Positions 54,008-62,914 of a stretch of DNA of 64,000 nucleotides are shown one piece after another. How positions within the stretch are numbered: position 1 is the stretch's first letter; every line of letters starts with the position of its first letter. Made by a program: the position numbers and the translations under genes. The DNA comes from Barthelona sp. PCE (taxonomy: Eukaryota; Metamonada: BaSk clade): the NCBI GenBank assembly GCA_040285745.1, contig JAUFOR010000008.1, positions 1,922,001-1,986,000 of the forward strand. Reading direction: 5' to 3'. The notes beneath the pieces are model-generated. The model searched no databases, was not told the origin of the DNA, and was given only the letters and a program-made list of their open reading frames with translations.

Positions 54008-56578
54008 ATGAGTACAATTCGCCGCGCACTGGTATTGTTGGAAGATTCCAACCCTAATCGTCGCTACAGGGGTTTAAAGATGTTAGCAAAAGAGAATTCA
54101 CTAGTTTTTGAGGATTTAGTGGATCTAAGAGATAACTTTGTGTTATTTCCGTTATTCAGGGATGTTTTGGACTGTAATAGGGAGTTGTCACTGCAAATAA
54201 CAACCACAGTATTCAAAAAAAGCGATATGGGCCTGGCAAGTTTGGAAGCAAAAGATTTTATTTTGGCGCTTTGTGAAATGATGATATCCAAAGCAGGCAC
54301 TGGCAAGTGCGAGGAGGAAAGTGAACATGTGCGGCTTGCATGTTTAGAGCTGTTACAGTTCTTTATAGTCACACTTACTGCAGGTTGTCTTGCTTTCATC
54401 GAGATGATTTGTCAGTCAATGGCTTCAATGTTGTATGATAATACACCAAAGATACTGCAGACTGCATGTAAGATTTGTGTTACGATGGCAGACAGTGAAG
54501 AATTGGCAACACTTTATCAGCAGCACTGTTTGATATTACTGCGTCCTCTTTTCATTAATGTGCTGAGTCACAGAAGGCAGAAGGTAAGGGAGGCAGGCCT
54601 TCGCGCGCTCAAAAAACCTGTATACCATCACAGTAACTGCTTCGAAACGGAAGAATATGTCAAGATAATAATTCGCTTTATCATAAAGAATCAGACTCAT
54701 CCTATGATACTCACCGAAATGGCTATTGTTGGTCTCCACTGGGCAGGCCTTAACAAGGAGCGAGTGGAAATGCAACATTGTTCTCAGTTCTCAGAGATTG
54801 TCTTTATGCTCTTTATGAGTGGTCTTGGAAGCCCCTGTCAAGATACATGTGAGCAAGTTTTCAATATGTTGAACGACATGGGCCCAATCTATGAGCAATG
54901 GAAACGTGACACAAAGCAGTTGAATCAGATCGGGGACGCGCTTAACTTTGGATCAACATCAATGTTTTACACTGCCAGAGATTTGAGTGATGATGAAGTG
55001 GTGGAACGCATCGAGCATTTGAACAAGGTGTGTCCCCACATTCTGCTATCAAGATTTTTTGACATGCACCCTTGTACTCGACTGTTTGTAATTGACAGAT
55101 ACGTCAAATTGCTCAAGTTTGTCAGTATGGGTTTGACCAGCTGGACATCATCGGACACACCATTCTACTGTAACATTCTACAGTCTCTGCTGCTTTTTGG
55201 AGGTCGTGAAGTTGTGGGACATTTGCATAATTTAGTCCCAGCGCTCATTGATGTCAATACAGAGGATAGCAGACTGGTGGAAAAGGTATGGTCTCTTTTA
55301 GCAGCCCTTGTTCCGCTCGATAGTCTTCTCAACACACTGTTTATCGCCAAGCCTCATGAGCATCTAGACATTGTCAAGTCGAAACTGGATGCACTGGGTC
55401 ATATTCTTGTTGGGTTGAAGGAAAGTGATATCACACAAAAGGCATGTGATATTATTGACGAGTTTGCTGACAAGATGGAGTTCTTCACATTTACTGACGC
55501 TGACTTCCATCGTTCACTACACAAGTTCATTAGCGTTGTGTCAAGGCAGCCTTACGAGTGCTTTAAGGATGATGTGACAATGCACAGGTATGTATTTGCA
55601 TATTGCCATTTACAGAAGGAGATCTATACTGATTCCAGTGATATTGAGTTGAACAATTGGCCATCACAGGCTGAAATTATATGTAATCAGTTTGAAACAC
55701 TTTTCTTAAAGGTTTTGGGCGAAGAGAATTATACTGCTTTGTATTGGTTATTCTGTTTGGTATTTGATGACGAGGATCGAGTTACTCTAGATGACGAGAC
55801 TAAAAGAATGATATGGAACAAGTTCATAACAGTTTTGATTGGAGCTAAGACTGAAAAGACTTATAATGTTCATACACTCATTGGTATTCTCAAGATTTCT
55901 GCCCAATTTATTGGTCATTTAGTTCCCTTCTCGTCCGAAGTTTTGCAATTCTTGGTTGAATGTTCAGTGTGGAAAGCAGGTCCTGATGAGTTTTTGGTCA
56001 GATTTTACGCACTGAAGACATTGAGAGGATTGCTTGAGCAAACATCATTCGTTGATGACTTTGATGTTGAGGTGCTTGTTGGTAATTGTTTGGTCAGTGC
56101 AGAGGTTGAGCCAGCAGTCTATGGTGAGTCAAAAAAGAATCCTAGATGGATTCCCATTCTCGAACACACAGATGAGCTACGAGCAACTTCAATGTATATT
56201 TTAAATAAGATATTTATTTGTGGTCATCATATGTCAGATAAACAGCTCGTTAATATATGTCAGGCAGCATTAGTATCATTTGGAGATCCTTATAACGAGG
56301 TACGTTTACACGCAGCCTCTGTGTTCAATCATGCCTATCTTATTTACCAACAGTTGATCGACCCACCAAAGAGTGAGCTCGAATGGCAGTACCACAAGGA
56401 CTTTGAAGATGAAACAGCAAAGCAGTTTAATCGTTACCATAAACCGATCCAACCACCTCTATTGTCAAAGACTGATAAGATTGCAGAGTGGACTGAGCTT
56501 CACATTGATGACGCTAAGTCAGATAACTGCACTTTATTAGTTGAACGCTTAAGATCAGTACTCCAAATTGTGAACTAG
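54008..56578 (+). CDS. HEAT/armadillo-repeat protein, possible dynein assembly factor DNAAF5
   Basis: 856 aa, nearly all alpha-helical repeats. The N-terminus (LVLLEDSNPNRRYRGLKML) and the C-terminal block YILNKIFICGHH through GDPYNEVRLHAASVF have the repeat pattern of DNAAF5 (HEATR2), in which DxxNEVRxxAA is also found. VPALIDVNTEDSRLVEKVWSLLAALV and AAGL-type helices fit too. DNAAF5 helps pre-assemble axonemal dyneins in the cytoplasm, which suits a flagellate. Other HEAT proteins cannot be excluded by eye. Full length without a gap; four bases separate its stop from the next gene's stop. Confidence 0.7.
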   Translation: MSTIRRALVLLEDSNPNRRYRGLKMLAKENSLVFEDLVDLRDNFVLFPLFRDVLDCNRELSLQITTTVFKKSDMGLASLEAKDFILALCEMMISKAGTGKCEEESEHVRLACLELLQFFIVTLTAGCLAFIEMICQSMASMLYDNTPKILQTACKICVTMADSEELATLYQQHCLILLRPLFINVLSHRRQKVREAGLRALKKPVYHHSNCFETEEYVKIIIRFIIKNQTHPMILTEMAIVGLHWAGLNKERVEMQHCSQFSEIVFMLFMSGLGSPCQDTCEQVFNMLNDMGPIYEQWKRDTKQLNQIGDALNFGSTSMFYTARDLSDDEVVERIEHLNKVCPHILLSRFFDMHPCTRLFVIDRYVKLLKFVSMGLTSWTSSDTPFYCNILQSLLLFGGREVVGHLHNLVPALIDVNTEDSRLVEKVWSLLAALVPLDSLLNTLFIAKPHEHLDIVKSKLDALGHILVGLKESDITQKACDIIDEFADKMEFFTFTDADFHRSLHKFISVVSRQPYECFKDDVTMHRYVFAYCHLQKEIYTDSSDIELNNWPSQAEIICNQFETLFLKVLGEENYTALYWLFCLVFDDEDRVTLDDETKRMIWNKFITVLIGAKTEKTYNVHTLIGILKISAQFIGHLVPFSSEVLQFLVECSVWKAGPDEFLVRFYALKTLRGLLEQTSFVDDFDVEVLVGNCLVSAEVEPAVYGESKKNPRWIPILEHTDELRATSMYILNKIFICGHHMSDKQLVNICQAALVSFGDPYNEVRLHAASVFNHAYLIYQQLIDPPKSELEWQYHKDFEDETAKQFNRYHKPIQPPLLSKTDKIAEWTELHIDDAKSDNCTLLVERLRSVLQIVN

Positions 56579-56582
56579 TAAA

Positions 56583-58730
56583 TTATACACGTAAGTTTTG
56601 ATTGAGTCCACTGACCTTTGTCTTGAAACGTTGTAGCTCTGTGTGGACCGATGTTAGTTTCATGTGATATTCATTAATGAGATTTTCATAGTTATGATTC
56701 TCTTCCACAAGCTTCTTATTTGTTGCTTTGAGTTCATCCAGGTCGCCCAGATCGTTCATAGACTCAAGTTCACGGTGAGTTCTGTAAGAGTTAATCGTTT
56801 CTGATGCCCTATTGTTCTCTTCCTTTGTAACCTCCAATTTCCTTGTCATATCCTTAAGCTGTACCTCCATGGCATGATATCTATTATCCTTTTCAATGCT
56901 AGTGCTGGAAATGATCTCCAACTCACCTTCGACTGCGTTGATTTTTTCTAAAAGCTGAATGTTGTGTGTTTCGTGGGAGTTTGCCCGTTTGATAGCGGCA
57001 TTTCTTTCCTCCATGAGCTTGTCCATTTCCTTTTGCATATTTTTCAATTTGCTAATGGGAACTGTATCTTGTGAACTCAAAATGGTGGTGGACAAATCAT
57101 CCATTTCCTTTTTCAATTTCTTGATTTGCAAATCAAGAGCAATGTTTTCGGTTGCACTGCGCTCTACAAGGGCCTCCAGATCATTATTCTGCTTCCTTGA
57201 TTCTTTTAAGTCCGATCGCAAGTCATCAACAGTATCCTTCAATTTGGTTATGGCGGTGTTCTCAATTTTCTTAATGCGTTCAGCAACAATATCGTCGATA
57301 GACCTATGCATGGTCAACGCCTGTGTGATACCATCAATAGTACTTTCCAGTGAATCATCAGTGCTAAACAGTCTTCTTGACGAGTTAATCATCATGCTAT
57401 TGTCTGCGTTAGAGAAACCATTGGGCGTCTGACTTGCATTTAACGAAAATGTCCAATCATCTTCCACCTGCTCTTTAACACTCAAAAGGTCCAACTCGTT
57501 CTGGAGTCGGGCATTTTCCTTTGCCAAATCGGATTTGTCACTAATTGATTCAGAAAGCTGTCGACTAAGAAACTGGTTCTGTTGCAGCACCCTATCACGC
57601 TCCGCTGCAGCATCCAGTGCCTCTTGGCGCAGTTTTTCTGTGTCATTATCTAATTGGTTGGCAATGTCAACAACTTGCTGGATATGATCGTTCACTTTAT
57701 CATTATCAAGCTTTAATGCCGTATTTTCTTCAGTTAAGCTGACTATTTCACGCTTAAAATGCTCAATATCGTCATTTAATTGTGCAATGTTATTATTTGC
57801 TTCGTCCAACGCCAAAGACCCATCCATTTTTGTTTTGATCATAACTGTTTCAGCATTTTTCCTTGCCTCATGGAGCTCAATCTCTTGCTTCCTGTAGTCA
57901 TCTTTCAGCTTATTGATTTCTTTCATCATATCAGACTTCTTTGCTTCAGAGTTACTTTTCACACGCTCTAGTTCGTCTTTTCTCATATTGCTCATACGCT
58001 CGTTGTGATTCAGTTCGGTCTGCAAAGACGATATGGATTCATTCAAATTGTGTACTTGTTGTTGAAGCTTGTACACTTCCTGATCTTTCTGTTCCAATTG
58101 TTTAGAAACACGATTAAAATTATTTTGTTGCTCTATCATTTCCTTCTTGTGTAATTCGAATACATCCTCTTTCTTTTTCATCTCAGTTTCCTTATTTTTA
58201 AAATTATTCAGGTCTTCTAATAAAGTTGTATGTTCTTCATGTAAATTTTTCATTTCGGTTTTTAAAGAAGTGTATTCTCGACGTGTTTTGTGAAGATCTT
58301 CAGCAAGAGCCATCTTCTCCTCCTCATGTGCTTCTTCTAAATCATGTAAACGTCTGTCAATATCCCTAGATTTTCTTTCATAATGATTAATCGAATTCTG
58401 GAGTTGTTCAGTTTTCTCTTGGGTATTTGAAGTGCGTGGTGTTCTTGTTTCTATCAAAGTACTGAACATATCGTCTTCAGACTCCATTATACTATTATCA
58501 ATTTCGTCAAAGTTAATTTTCGTCTTTGTCTCTTTGTCAAAATTGGGTGTTTCAACAGAGTGGTATGATTTCCTTCTGCTGAGCACGGGAGATATGGCAG
58601 ATTTCCTAATATACTCGGGAAATTGGTCCGATAATCTCACTTTGTTTGAACGTTTTGCGCTCCTTTTGTTAATGTTAAATGGTGATGACGGATTCGGGGA
58701 ATTCCGAAGTCGTTTGGCACTTTCACTCAT
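56583..58730 (-). CDS. Long coiled-coil protein, unknown
   Basis: 715 aa. Basic N-terminus with phosphorylatable S-P sites (LRNSPNPSSPF, ISPVLSRRK) and probable nuclear signals (KRSAKRSNK). Residues about 105-700 are continuous coiled coil interrupted near 420-455 (VKEQVEDDWTFSLNASQTP). This layout occurs in spindle, centrosome and kinetochore proteins, but no family-specific motif is visible. Divergent from the next gene through a spacer containing an 11-bp inverted repeat. Confidence 0.82.
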   Translation of the reverse strand: MSESAKRLRNSPNPSSPFNINKRSAKRSNKVRLSDQFPEYIRKSAISPVLSRRKSYHSVETPNFDKETKTKINFDEIDNSIMESEDDMFSTLIETRTPRTSNTQEKTEQLQNSINHYERKSRDIDRRLHDLEEAHEEEKMALAEDLHKTRREYTSLKTEMKNLHEEHTTLLEDLNNFKNKETEMKKKEDVFELHKKEMIEQQNNFNRVSKQLEQKDQEVYKLQQQVHNLNESISSLQTELNHNERMSNMRKDELERVKSNSEAKKSDMMKEINKLKDDYRKQEIELHEARKNAETVMIKTKMDGSLALDEANNNIAQLNDDIEHFKREIVSLTEENTALKLDNDKVNDHIQQVVDIANQLDNDTEKLRQEALDAAAERDRVLQQNQFLSRQLSESISDKSDLAKENARLQNELDLLSVKEQVEDDWTFSLNASQTPNGFSNADNSMMINSSRRLFSTDDSLESTIDGITQALTMHRSIDDIVAERIKKIENTAITKLKDTVDDLRSDLKESRKQNNDLEALVERSATENIALDLQIKKLKKEMDDLSTTILSSQDTVPISKLKNMQKEMDKLMEERNAAIKRANSHETHNIQLLEKINAVEGELEIISSTSIEKDNRYHAMEVQLKDMTRKLEVTKEENNRASETINSYRTHRELESMNDLGDLDELKATNKKLVEENHNYENLINEYHMKLTSVHTELQRFKTKVSGLNQNLRV

Positions 58731-58828
58731 TTCTAAAGAAGAAGAGTGCTCGAAAAGGTGTTAAATAATCTTTACACCTTTTCGGGTTATTTTGTTTTGG
58801 GCACTCGCGATATATTGGGATTAATGTG
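58731..58828. promoter_or_regulatory. Divergent promoter with perfect 11-bp inverted repeat
   Basis: Within the 98 bp between two coiled-coil genes, CGAAAAGGTGT (58751-58761) is repeated inverted as ACACCTTTTCG (58774-58784), separated by 12 AT-rich bases. It lies 20 bp from the minus-strand ATG. It could be a binding site for a dimeric regulator of both genes or a hairpin in an overlapping 5' UTR. Confidence 0.55.
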
Positions 58829-60427
58829 ATGGCAGAGGAAGAGAATAAGAGTGAAAGTGAAGAGGTCGTTAAATATTTTGGTCATGAGTCATCTGTCGAT
58901 TATTTGGGTGTAGATATTGGACCCTGTCGGTGGGTACAGACAGAGGGTCCCTCTGATGAGGTTGTTACTATCACAAGACTTTATCATTACTTCAAAAGTG
59001 TTCGATCAACGCTTAATACGCTTCAACAACAGTTATCACGTGCCGAACGCAAGATTAACTACAAATTCAAAGTCCAGCTAGTTGATAAATTGAAAGATTT
59101 CTATAAAAATCTTTTTAAGGAGATGAGGACACTTGATGCTGTTCAAAATACACCTCAGAATGCGCCAGAAAACGCACAAGGGTATTCGAATTGGACACAG
59201 CGGATGAAAAGTGATCTATTCAAGCAGGCACAGAATTACCATTACACGACAGAGGAGAATATAGATATACCTGCATCAGAAATGTACACTAATACAGTAA
59301 TTGAATATGAGATGCAACTAGACGCGGTTCTTGAGCAACTACATGCTTCGAAAAAGACCATTTTCGATCAAGAGGAACAGATTCGAAATTTAGAGGATAA
59401 GATAACAGTTTTAAATGAAAGGATCAGTGGATTGAAACTGCAGATATCATCCCTTGAGCAGGATAGGGATCGTGTGGAGAATACCAATCACGCAATTATT
59501 GAAAATCAAAGAAAAAGAATTGAAAATTTAAAACGAGCATTGGAGGAGTTAGAAACAGAAAGAAAAGCTGATATACATCGATTTGACGCCCAAAAGAAGT
59601 CCATAGTTGCGGAGTATGATCGTAGGATAGAGTTCATGAATGCTACTCACGCTACTCAATTGTCCGATTTAGAAAATAAGCTTGTAACGATGTATGAAGC
59701 TAAGATAGCTGATATATCAGAAAATCACGATGAAGTTGTTGCAAAATCAAAGCATTTTGAGGGTAAGGTGAAGAAATTGGAGAGCACAATACAATCACAA
59801 AGATTGATGCATACATCTGTTGTTGATAATTTGAATTCGATAATTGATGATCTGAAGAAAAAGAATTCGTCAGCAGAGTCTGATGATCAATTTGGATTTG
59901 ATTTAGGATTCAATGTTGGAAATTCTCGTTCAAACAGTGCTAGAACAAAACCGAAAAAGAAAGATAATCAGTTTGGTATACAAAATGCTATGCAGCGTTT
60001 AGAAGAAAAGAGTAACAGGAAACCCAAACACTTTAGACCAAAAAAACCGCCAAAGATTGTTAAACCAGTTGCTGGTCTTGATAGTCCAAATACTTCCCGA
60101 CCAACATCATCACAAAGACCGATGTTAAGGACCTCATTGAAACCAATTGCGCAATTGGATCAGAGCGGAACGTTGGAGGTGATGACAGTTGGATCAAAGA
60201 AATCGGAGCGTGTTAGAACTCCCATTGATTATTCACAGCTTAATTTAACAAAGAACTCCAAGATGTTACTTGATTATTCAATGAGTCTACGGACACCAAG
60301 AAAGAAGAAAGCGGAGGTGCCAAAATTAGATCTTGTGAAACCAACGTTGCATGATGGTTATTTTCATCCTGGTATGAATCAGACTGAAGTTGATATTTTA
60401 TTAACAGGCACTCGTTCACTTGATTAG
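58829..60427 (+). CDS. Coiled-coil protein, unknown
   Basis: 532 aa starting MAEEENKSESEEVV (the frame opens one codon upstream at GTG). The N-terminal 170 residues are partly folded and contain VQLVDKLKDFYKNLFKEM. A coiled coil spans about 145-350. The C-terminal third is basic and disordered, with RPTSSQRP, RTPIDYSQ and two -SLRTP- or RTP-type sites, and ends TGTRSLD. A cytoskeletal linker is plausible. The stop lies five bases from the NEK kinase stop (60433). Confidence 0.8.
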   Translation: MAEEENKSESEEVVKYFGHESSVDYLGVDIGPCRWVQTEGPSDEVVTITRLYHYFKSVRSTLNTLQQQLSRAERKINYKFKVQLVDKLKDFYKNLFKEMRTLDAVQNTPQNAPENAQGYSNWTQRMKSDLFKQAQNYHYTTEENIDIPASEMYTNTVIEYEMQLDAVLEQLHASKKTIFDQEEQIRNLEDKITVLNERISGLKLQISSLEQDRDRVENTNHAIIENQRKRIENLKRALEELETERKADIHRFDAQKKSIVAEYDRRIEFMNATHATQLSDLENKLVTMYEAKIADISENHDEVVAKSKHFEGKVKKLESTIQSQRLMHTSVVDNLNSIIDDLKKKNSSAESDDQFGFDLGFNVGNSRSNSARTKPKKKDNQFGIQNAMQRLEEKSNRKPKHFRPKKPPKIVKPVAGLDSPNTSRPTSSQRPMLRTSLKPIAQLDQSGTLEVMTVGSKKSERVRTPIDYSQLNLTKNSKMLLDYSMSLRTPRKKKAEVPKLDLVKPTLHDGYFHPGMNQTEVDILLTGTRSLD

Positions 60428-60432
60428 ACCGA

Positions 60433-62634
60433 TCAGCGAAGTAAATCTGTTTCCCAATGAATCAGTTGAATTAATTGAGTTATTATCTGTATTGTCTTTG
60501 TTGAAGAAAATTTGGAAAAAATGGTTTCAATATCTTCATTTTGATTACTTGACATAGTTTCCAATGCTGCCACCACAGTCGGCTTGTCATTCTGTGTGTT
60601 ATGAATAGTGCGGTGGAAATAATTGTACAGAACCATCAAATCATCAAAACCCAATTGTGTTTCAAGTAACATTCGTAATTCTTCTATTTTACGCATCAAA
60701 TTACTCTTATCAACATAATCTGTGGAATCATCTACTACTTCAGGCGTTGTTTTGTATGATTTGGTAGGACTTGCAACCACTGTCGAAATCAAAGTACTTA
60801 TGTTCTCAACATCGTAGAGATTCTTGATAGAGTTTAACTGATTAGGTAGAGCTGTTTGGAACTCATCATAATCGATGCTGTCCTCATCTGTACTCATATT
60901 ATCATCTAATAACCCAGCAGCGTTCTCGTTAAGACTGCGCTGGATTTCTTGCATCTCTTCGTTCGAAATAACAACAGTCACATCATCATCATTATCCATC
61001 AAGTTCTCTTCTGAAGGGGTGAAGCGATTTATGACCGGAGGCTCGGTGGGGATTGGTGCAGACCGTTCAGGAACATAAATTTGTACAGGGATATCGTTGC
61101 TAACTGTTTCCACGGGTTTTGGTCTTGTTGCATTAGGAACACACACTTCAACGATAAAATCATCCTTTTTCGTTTTCTTACGTCTCTGCTTTAAGAAAGA
61201 TGATAGGGCAGCACGTTCCTTCTTTCTTTTGTTTTTCATCATTTCTTTTCGTTCATTATTCTCTTCTTCATACTTACTTTTAACGGGTGAATGTGTCTCC
61301 GGAATAGCAACAGTTGTTTCATTCATTTTCGCCTTTTTCTTCGCCTGCGCCCTTATCTCACGGATGGAAAGTCTGCCCTTGACATTTTTCAGACGTTTAA
61401 GCTCTTGCTCATGTTTTTTCAAATCTTCTTGAGATTGAATACGAGATCTATCACGCTTAAGAATCTTATGTTCTTTTTTAGGATCCTTGTCTGCATGCTT
61501 TGCCATTAAGCGTGCTCTGGAATTATTTCTTTGAACACGATTCTTCTCTTTTGTTGCACGACTACTTTCCTTTGTTCTACTATTTGCTCTTGGTTTTTGT
61601 CGTCGTACCTTCGGTTCAGCTGTAGGCTCGGGCGCAACAGGCGAGCGGACATTATGGTTCGCTGGACTGGCCTTTCCTTCTGAGAAACTTGCCAACCCCG
61701 CTTGAAGCTCCATCAATTGCTCATAGTTATCGTTAGCATTTCTCTTCCACGTGGCATTGGCAGGTTTTGCAGGCTCCTGTCTTGACTCTTGTTCAGCCAC
61801 CTGTTTCTTGATTGTCGTATGTCTATTTAACCAACGCTCTTGATGTCTTCTCACGTATGGCATGTTCAAAATATCTCTTGCTGAAGGGCGCTTTGTAGGA
61901 TCAACCTTCAGCAAATCATCCACCAACTGATGTAACTCAAAAGGCATGCTGTCGGGAATTGGTTCATAACGTCCGCTTAAAATAGACAAAATGAGTGCAG
62001 GAAGACTGTTTGCCTTAAATGCATACTTTAAACAACACAACTCATATAGAACACAACCCAAACTCCATATATCACTCTTATCGTTGTACGGTTTGTCCTC
62101 ACAAATTTCCGGAGAAAGATAATATGGAGTCCCTATTGAGGTTTTGGCAAAATCACCAGGCTCAAGTACCCGCGAAATTCCAAAGTCTCCAAGTTTGATT
62201 ACACCACCTGAGCACACAAATATGTTACTGGTCTTTAAATCTCGATGTAAAATTCTGTTTTCATGCATATGTGCAAGTGCAAGAACAATTTGGATAAAAA
62301 CATCCATGATTTGATCTTCAAGCAGGTATCTATTGTTCTTTCGGCGCTTTTTAAGGAGTTTTGAAAGATCTCCAGAATCTGCAAAGTCCATAACAATAAC
62401 AAAGTCTGCCTCATTTTCATCAAAGAACGATTCGTAAAAGGAGATAATGTTTGGGTGGTCAAAGCGGCTAATGACCTCAACTTCGTTGAGAACTGCAGCC
62501 AATTCATCATCACTCATTCCATCCGTGCAAATTTTTTTTAAGCAAACGTATCTCTTAGATTTTAGGTCCCTAGCAAGCATGATGAGCCCGTATGCCCCCT
62601 GGCCGAGTATCCTTATCTCTTCAAAGTTATCCAT
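60433..62634 (-). CDS. NIMA-related (NEK) protein kinase with long tail
   Basis: 733 aa. Kinase domain about 4-265: glycine loop GQGAYG (11-16), Lys33 in YVCLKK, Glu51 in the C-helix, HRDLKTSN (130-137), DFGIS (150-154) and GTPYYLSPE. The ILHRDLKTSNIF plus PxIISFYESFF pattern and the GTPYYLSPEICEDKPYNDKSDIWSLGC region (key residues only) are NEK-typical. The tail is highly charged, with basic coiled-coil stretches at about 340-480, then an acidic linker and a helical C-terminus. NEKs regulate mitosis and cilium length; the number and kind of partners is unknown. TTTCAGACA lies just before the ATG. Confidence 0.93.
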   Translation of the reverse strand: MDNFEEIRILGQGAYGLIMLARDLKSKRYVCLKKICTDGMSDDELAAVLNEVEVISRFDHPNIISFYESFFDENEADFVIVMDFADSGDLSKLLKKRRKNNRYLLEDQIMDVFIQIVLALAHMHENRILHRDLKTSNIFVCSGGVIKLGDFGISRVLEPGDFAKTSIGTPYYLSPEICEDKPYNDKSDIWSLGCVLYELCCLKYAFKANSLPALILSILSGRYEPIPDSMPFELHQLVDDLLKVDPTKRPSARDILNMPYVRRHQERWLNRHTTIKKQVAEQESRQEPAKPANATWKRNANDNYEQLMELQAGLASFSEGKASPANHNVRSPVAPEPTAEPKVRRQKPRANSRTKESSRATKEKNRVQRNNSRARLMAKHADKDPKKEHKILKRDRSRIQSQEDLKKHEQELKRLKNVKGRLSIREIRAQAKKKAKMNETTVAIPETHSPVKSKYEEENNERKEMMKNKRKKERAALSSFLKQRRKKTKKDDFIVEVCVPNATRPKPVETVSNDIPVQIYVPERSAPIPTEPPVINRFTPSEENLMDNDDDVTVVISNEEMQEIQRSLNENAAGLLDDNMSTDEDSIDYDEFQTALPNQLNSIKNLYDVENISTLISTVVASPTKSYKTTPEVVDDSTDYVDKSNLMRKIEELRMLLETQLGFDDLMVLYNYFHRTIHNTQNDKPTVVAALETMSSNQNEDIETIFSKFSSTKTIQIITQLIQLIHWETDLLR

Positions 62635-62914
62635 TGTCTGAAAGGAGTGAGATTAGTAAAACACTTTTAGTTTAGCGAACAAATGATATATTATTGAGTG
62701 TCTATACCAGTAAACATTCTGTAAAAGCGATGTATGAAAAAGGCTTTTGCGTTAAAATGCTTTGGGACTTGCCTGTTTAGTATGTTTTTCTAATTTCATT
62801 TTTTATGGGAAAATTGATGTCTTATAATGTTTTTTGTATCTCATCTCGTTTTACCCGTACAGTTGGTTCTAAATCTGCTTTAAAATATTTCTTTCCTTAC
62901 AAACTTACTTACAT
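62635..62914. other. Divergent intergenic region between NEK and Tubby-like genes
   Basis: 280 bp, AT-rich. A short frame at 62805-63011 is out of frame with the Tubby-like gene and looks like a shadow. No RNA gene is seen. Confidence 0.4.
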
